A stretch of 64,000 bases of DNA, from assembly GCF_900107135.1 (NCBI RefSeq), contig NZ_FNOV01000001.1, positions 248,001 to 312,000 on the forward strand, in the 5' to 3' direction. Shown here one piece after another: positions 60,220-64,000 of the stretch (positions within the stretch are counted from its first letter, which is position 1; each line of letters begins with the position of its first letter). The translations under genes and the position numbers were made by a program. The stretch is from Hymenobacter psychrophilus. Its GTDB lineage: Bacteria > Bacteroidota > Bacteroidia > Cytophagales > Hymenobacteraceae. Under the pieces are notes generated by a model. That model was given only the letters and a program-made list of their open reading frames with translations, was not told the DNA's origin and did not search any database.

Positions 60220-61246
60220 GGCAGTGGGGTTGAAGCGGTGGGGGTTCCGGCGCCTGCATAGTTGGCTGCCGGTTGTGGCAGTTCTGCTGCTGCTGAGTGG
60301 TGCCGCCGCCGCGCAGGTGCCGGGCCTGGCAACCGCTGCCACTACCGATACCACGGTTACAGCTGCCCGATCTGCGCCTCCTGCTGCGCCGGCGCAGCAG
60401 GAGGCAGTGGCGCGGGGGCGGTTCCGGCAGGCTACCGTGCGGGTGGGCGAAATTGTTGAGTTTGAGCTGACCTCGGACCACGCGCCGGCGCTGGAAATCA
60501 TCTTCCCTGACTCGGCGGCCAATTTTGCACCCTTTGAGCACGTGGGCCGCCGCTACCAGCCCACCCGCACCCGCCGGGGCCGCAGCCTCGACCAAGCCGT
60601 GTACCGCCTGCGTACCTTCAGCCTCGATTCGGTGCAGACGCTGAGCGTGCCCGTAACCGTGCTGCGCGGCCGCGATACGCTGCTGCTGCCCACCGCGCCG
60701 GTAATGCTACGGCTGCGGCGTACGGCCCCGGCTACTGGCCTGGTAGCCGAGTTGCCCGCCCTACGCCAGAATCTGCAGCTGCTGCCCGTGGCCCAGCGCT
60801 TCAACTACCCCTATTGGCTGGCCGGGCTGGCTGCGCTGCTGCTGCTGGCTGGTGGGCTGGTGCTGGGTTTTCGGCAGCGCCTGCGCCTGCGCTACCGCCG
60901 CTACCGCCTGCGGAAGAACCACGCCTACTTCCTGGCCCAGTATGCCCGCCACGTCGAACGATTTACGCTTTCCCGCTCGCTTACTAACATGGAGCGGGCC
61001 ATCACGCTCTGGAAAAACTACCTCTCCACGCTCACCAACTTCAACATCACCAGCCTCACCACCCGCGAAATCGTGGCCCGCTACCACCACGACCCCGCCG
61101 TGCGCCAGGCCTTGGAGCTAGCCGACCGGGTTATATACGGCAATCAGTTTTTCGAGGAAGACACCGAAACCGACATCATGTTCGACCTGCTCCGCCAGTT
61201 TGCCGACCGGCAGTATGCGTTGGTGATGACGCAGGAAGGCGAATGA
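60203..61246 (+). CDS. BatD-like membrane protein of the Bat operon
   Basis: 347 residues if translation starts at the GTG 60203; GTG 60212 is equally possible and no ATG is available, so a non-ATG start inside the DUF58 gene suggests translational coupling. A signal or anchor (WLPVVAVLLLLSGAAAAQ) leads to a beta-rich periplasmic domain (VRVGEIVEFELTSDHAPALEIIF and SLDSVQTLSVPVTVLRG). One membrane helix (about 195-218) and a basic helical cytosolic tail with WKNYLSTLTNFNITSLTTREI follow. It sits where Bacteroidota Bat operons carry a BatD/DUF4381-like protein. Exact family uncertain. Confidence 0.7.
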   Translation: MGVVGKAVGLKRWGFRRLHSWLPVVAVLLLLSGAAAAQVPGLATAATTDTTVTAARSAPPAAPAQQEAVARGRFRQATVRVGEIVEFELTSDHAPALEIIFPDSAANFAPFEHVGRRYQPTRTRRGRSLDQAVYRLRTFSLDSVQTLSVPVTVLRGRDTLLLPTAPVMLRLRRTAPATGLVAELPALRQNLQLLPVAQRFNYPYWLAGLAALLLLAGGLVLGFRQRLRLRYRRYRLRKNHAYFLAQYARHVERFTLSRSLTNMERAITLWKNYLSTLTNFNITSLTTREIVARYHHDPAVRQALELADRVIYGNQFFEEDTETDIMFDLLRQFADRQYALVMTQEGE

Positions 61247-61294
61247 GTGACGTTCTTTGCCCGCTTACTCCCTATTCCCCCAGCCTCTCCCCAA

Positions 61295-62320
61295 ATGCAA
61301 GATCTGCTCGACAGCCTGCGCTACGCCACGCTGGCCGGCTTTAGCTGGGAGCAGCCGCGCCTGCTGCTGCTGCTGCCGCTGGTGCCGCTGCTGTTCGTGC
61401 TGCGCTGGGCGCTGGCGCGGCGGCGGCGGGCGCACCTGGATGTGGCCTTCGTGGCCGGCGAGCTGCGCCGCGACTGGAGCGCGGCCCTGCGCTTCGTGCC
61501 CGATGTGGTGCTGGCCCTAAGCCTGGGTTTCGGGATTGTGGCGCTGGCCCGGCCCCAGCGTACCGACGAGCGGGTGGTGCAAACCGGCCAGGGCATTGAT
61601 ATTGTGCTGGTGCTCGACGTGTCGGCTTCAATGGAGCTGCAGGATTTGCGCCCCAACCGCCTGGAGGCCGCCAAGCGCGTGGCCCTCGATTTCCTGGACC
61701 GCCGCCGCGGCGACCGGGTGGGGCTGGTGGCCTTTGCCGGCAACGCCTACTCGCTGGCCCCCCTGACTACCGACTACGAGCTACTGCGCGAAAACCTGCA
61801 GGGCCTGCGCCTGGGCCTGATTGCCAACGACGGCACGGCCATCGGTACGGCGCTGGGCGTGGCCACCAACCGTCTGCGCGACTCGCCCTCGCGCACCAAA
61901 GTGTGCATTCTGCTCTCGGATGGCGAGAACACGGCCGGCTCGCTCGACCCGCTCACGGCCGCCCAGCTGGCCCACGCCTACGGCCTCAAGCTCTACACCA
62001 TCGGGCTGGGGCAGGATGGCGTGGTGCCCTACGGCACCGATGAAAACGGCCGGCCCCGCTTCGTGGAAACCCGCCTCGACGAAACCACCATGCGCCAGAT
62101 TGCCCAGGCCGGCGACGGCCGCTTCTTCCGCGCCACCGACAACGCCGGCCTGCGCCAGGTATTCGACCAAATCAACCGCTACGAGAAGTCCGAAATCAAG
62201 CAGACCCGCTACCGCAACACCCAAGACTACTACCGCACCTACCTCTACTGGTGCCTGGGCTTCTGGCTGCTCTGGCTGGGCCTGAAAAACACATTTCTGA
62301 CCAACGCGCTGGAAGATTGA
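61295..62320 (+). CDS. batA: VWA-domain membrane protein BatA-like
   Basis: 341 residues from the ATG at 61295; a GTG at 61247 directly abuts the previous stop and is also possible. Membrane segments at about 22-40 and 66-88, then a VWA domain with complete MIDAS: DIVLVLDVSASMELQDL, the threonine in PLTTDYELL, and ILLSDGENTAGSLD. A last helix (about 312-330) closes it. BatA is part of the Bacteroides aerotolerance operon and probably assembles a metal-dependent adhesion-type complex at the inner membrane. batB, batC and batE do not follow. Confidence 0.9.
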   Translation: MQDLLDSLRYATLAGFSWEQPRLLLLLPLVPLLFVLRWALARRRRAHLDVAFVAGELRRDWSAALRFVPDVVLALSLGFGIVALARPQRTDERVVQTGQGIDIVLVLDVSASMELQDLRPNRLEAAKRVALDFLDRRRGDRVGLVAFAGNAYSLAPLTTDYELLRENLQGLRLGLIANDGTAIGTALGVATNRLRDSPSRTKVCILLSDGENTAGSLDPLTAAQLAHAYGLKLYTIGLGQDGVVPYGTDENGRPRFVETRLDETTMRQIAQAGDGRFFRATDNAGLRQVFDQINRYEKSEIKQTRYRNTQDYYRTYLYWCLGFWLLWLGLKNTFLTNALED

Positions 62321-62391
62321 GGTAGTAGTTTTTACTGATTTTCCGGCTGATTACGCTGATTCGGGAGTTTCCGCCACCGCTGCTGTAACTT

Positions 62392-62426
62392 GACCGCCCC
62401 GCCCGAACGAGTCGGGCGGGGCGGTC
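62392..62426 (+). terminator. Terminator after batA
   Basis: GACCGCCCCGCCCGA (62392-62406) pairs exactly with TCGGGCGGGGCGGTC (62412-62426), followed by TGTTTATTT. It ends the Bat operon. Confidence 0.8.
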
Positions 62427-62442
62427 TGTTTATTTAGGATTG

Positions 62443-63021
62443 ATGAAATCAGAACTTCTAGAAAAGTGTATTCATCAGCCATTGCGCCAGTTTCTTGGCC
62501 ATAGTTTAAAAGAGTGTTTCTACCACGATGTATTTGGTCAGGATTTATTAACCACTAATAACAAGGGCATAGATATTATTGCGCAACAGCTAGAGCTAAT
62601 ATTCGATAATAATGAATCAATTTTCATTTCATGGGATACTATTGACGGATGGCATCAGTATAGTCTGAGTATTTCAAACAAAGCATTTTGCAAAAATACC
62701 GAAAGATATCTGGCAAATTCCTCTTTCTGGCAATATTATATTGGTTCTGCCTTTTCCGGCTACGAAGTGTATGGTTACGTCGAAAATAAAATCATAACAT
62801 ATAATGCATTGAATATCCCAATCAACACAGCTTGTTATTATAATGAACCTCATCTTGTGCTACTGTATTTTGATAATATTACAGTAGCAATAGCTAATTT
62901 TTGCTTAGAGGATGACTTTGTGCCCACACTTCCGATGGGAGACGACGTGTGGATATTATTTGATCCAATCAGTATCCAACTATGCATAAAAAAGCTAGGC
63001 CTCGAGAAACTCGAGGCCTAG
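62443..63021 (+). CDS. AT-rich orphan protein, hypothetical
   Basis: 192 residues from the ATG at 62443. Mixed alpha/beta, acidic and aromatic, with FDNNESIFISWDTIDGWHQYSL, GYEVYGYVENKIITYNALNIP and PHLVLLYFDNITVAIANFCLEDDFVP. No signal peptide or membrane helix. AT-rich codon use is unlike both neighbours, suggesting horizontal acquisition. The fold impression recalls polymorphic-toxin immunity proteins, but I cannot assign a family. The last codons and stop lie inside a 13-bp perfect hairpin (62994-63022). Confidence 0.6.
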   Translation: MKSELLEKCIHQPLRQFLGHSLKECFYHDVFGQDLLTTNNKGIDIIAQQLELIFDNNESIFISWDTIDGWHQYSLSISNKAFCKNTERYLANSSFWQYYIGSAFSGYEVYGYVENKIITYNALNIPINTACYYNEPHLVLLYFDNITVAIANFCLEDDFVPTLPMGDDVWILFDPISIQLCIKKLGLEKLEA

Positions 63022-63022
63022 C
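62994..63022. terminator. Hairpin overlapping the orphan gene's stop codon
   Basis: GCTAGGCCTCGAG (62994-63006) pairs exactly with 63010-63022 around AAA. It stands between convergent genes and includes the TAG at 63019-63021. There is no T-run on the plus side. Confidence 0.7.
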
Positions 63023-63049
63023 AAATACATATTATTAGCAAAGGTAAAC

Positions 63050-64000
63050 TTATCTCCCCACCACCTTAAATAGCGTACCGGCACTGAGTTTGTCGGTGGT
63101 TTGCATGCCGTTCAGAATAGCCAGCTCCTGGTGGCGCTTGGTGGAAACGCCGTTGGCCGTTAGGGCCTGGGCCAGCGTCTGGCCGGCTTTGGCGGTGCGG
63201 ATGCGGATTTTCTCGCTCTGGCGGTTGAGCTTGTTGGCGTCGGTGAGACGGCGGAAGCCCTGGGCGGTGCGCTGGAAGGTGGCCCCGTAGCTGTTGAGCG
63301 TGTTGGGCGCGCAGAGGCCGATGAGCGCGTAGAGCGTTTTGCCATCCTGGATGACGTAGGACAGCGTGCTGGCCTGGATGCCCTGGCGGCCCTGCTGGTC
63401 CTGGCCCACCTGGTCGCCCTGGATGGCCACGGCGGGCAGGCCGTTGATGGTTGTGCGGGTGGCCTGGGGCGAGTTCAGGCTCAGCTCCTTGGCCAACGCC
63501 TGGGCCGCTTCATCGGCCGAATTGCCGGGGGCTAGCGTGAGAATCTGCACGGCTTTGCCGTTGGGCTCGGCCATCTGGAACTGCTGGGGCGAGTTCTGGC
63601 TTTTCCAGCCCTGGGGAATTGGAAACTGGAATTTCAGCTCGGGATGGTAAAATACGCCGCCTTCCACGAATCCCTGGCGCGGGTCGTCGCCGTAGGGCAG
63701 GCCCTCAATCATGCGCAGGTAGCCGTTGCGGTTTACCGTGAGGGCCCGGCCGCCCTGCTGCTGCTTGGCCTGGGAGGCCAGCTGCTTCACGGTGCTATAG
63801 CGGTCGGCCGAGTTGGGGTGGCTGCTCAGGAACGTGGGCGTGCCACCGGCGCCGCTGGCCTGCTCCTGGCGCTGCAGCGTGAGGAAGAAATCGGCCATGT
63901 GAGAGGCATCATACCCGATTTTGCTCGAATACGCCACGCCCAGCTTGTCGGCCTCGCGCTCATCGTCGCGGCCGTATTTCAGAAACACCAGGCCCACGCC
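63050..64000 (-). CDS. M48-family metalloprotease, C-terminal part (cut by window edge)
   Basis: At least 315 residues, open to the window edge. The visible N-terminal end VFLKYGRDDEREADKLGVAY is the third zinc-ligand region (ExxxAD) of M48 peptidases, so the HExxH motif lies outside the window. FLSSHPNSADRYSTVKQLA follows, then a domain with FYHPELKFQFPIPQGWKSQNSP and a C-terminal LysM-like segment (IRIRTAKAGQTLAQAL...LAILNGMQTTDKLSAGTLFKVV). This long architecture differs from the short M48 enzyme at 24034-24843. Probably periplasmic. Confidence 0.85.
   Translation of the reverse strand, partial: GVGLVFLKYGRDDEREADKLGVAYSSKIGYDASHMADFFLTLQRQEQASGAGGTPTFLSSHPNSADRYSTVKQLASQAKQQQGGRALTVNRNGYLRMIEGLPYGDDPRQGFVEGGVFYHPELKFQFPIPQGWKSQNSPQQFQMAEPNGKAVQILTLAPGNSADEAAQALAKELSLNSPQATRTTINGLPAVAIQGDQVGQDQQGRQGIQASTLSYVIQDGKTLYALIGLCAPNTLNSYGATFQRTAQGFRRLTDANKLNRQSEKIRIRTAKAGQTLAQALTANGVSTKRHQELAILNGMQTTDKLSAGTLFKVVGR

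Overview
The window looks like chromosomal DNA from a GC-rich member of the Bacteroidota, most likely a Hymenobacter-type Cytophagales. The grounds are Bacteroidota-style promoters (TTG, about 20 bp, TAnnTTTG) readable upstream of both tRNA genes and other units, starts without Shine-Dalgarno sequences, and Bacteroidota families such as DUF4296, PepSY-like proteins and a DUF58/BatA operon. The genus is inferred from composition and style, not from a marker gene.

Layout. 1-3.2 kb: a tripartite RND efflux operon on the minus strand (TolC-like, lipoprotein adaptor, pump cut by the window edge), with hairpin repeats in both intergenic gaps. 3.4-6.9 kb: a DUF347 membrane protein, an OmpR-type regulator and its histidine kinase separated by a 7-bp tandem repeat, and a PepSY-like secreted protein. 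6.9-9 kb: a J-domain-like protein and a histone-deacetylase-family enzyme. 9.2-13 kb: a PcfJ-like protein and an RtcB RNA ligase, preceded by a short promoter-to-terminator transcription unit and interleaved with very small ORFs. 13.3-16 kb: a MOSC protein and three iron-handling genes (VIT-type transporter, Dps, low-affinity iron permease). 16.1-18.5 kb: tRNA-Leu, guaA and the SRP RNA. 18.7-29.4 kb: housekeeping and metabolic genes (transaldolase, FtsE-like ATPase, glycosyltransferase, DegT aminotransferase, metallopeptidases, hydrolase, oxidoreductase, EcsC).

30-36.4 kb is the most accessory-looking part: tRNA-Lys, then a two-gene operon of an AAA/ABC-type ATPase (DUF3696-like C terminus) and a PIN-domain nuclease, then topoisomerase III with an inverted repeat translated in frame in its linker, an AT-rich membrane ORF and a broken DUF2905 gene. 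The middle third of the ATPase gene is strikingly AT-rich inside otherwise host-like sequence, which suggests a defence-type module with an exchanged specificity region.

36.4-52.4 kb carries paralogous lipoproteins, HPPD, a phosphohexomutase, a BamA/TamA-like barrel, an AarF kinase, a phasin-like protein, an esterase, an acyltransferase, a retropepsin-PDZ protein, MenC and a KGG stress protein. 52.7-57.7 kb encodes ergothioneine synthesis (EgtB, EgtD) followed by a fold-type-I PLP enzyme that could supply the missing C-S lyase, and a MATE exporter. 59.3-62.3 kb is a short DUF58/BatD-like/BatA operon. The window ends with an AT-rich orphan gene and the C-terminal part of a second M48 peptidase. 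Long, often near-perfect inverted repeats fill many intergenic gaps and form several families.
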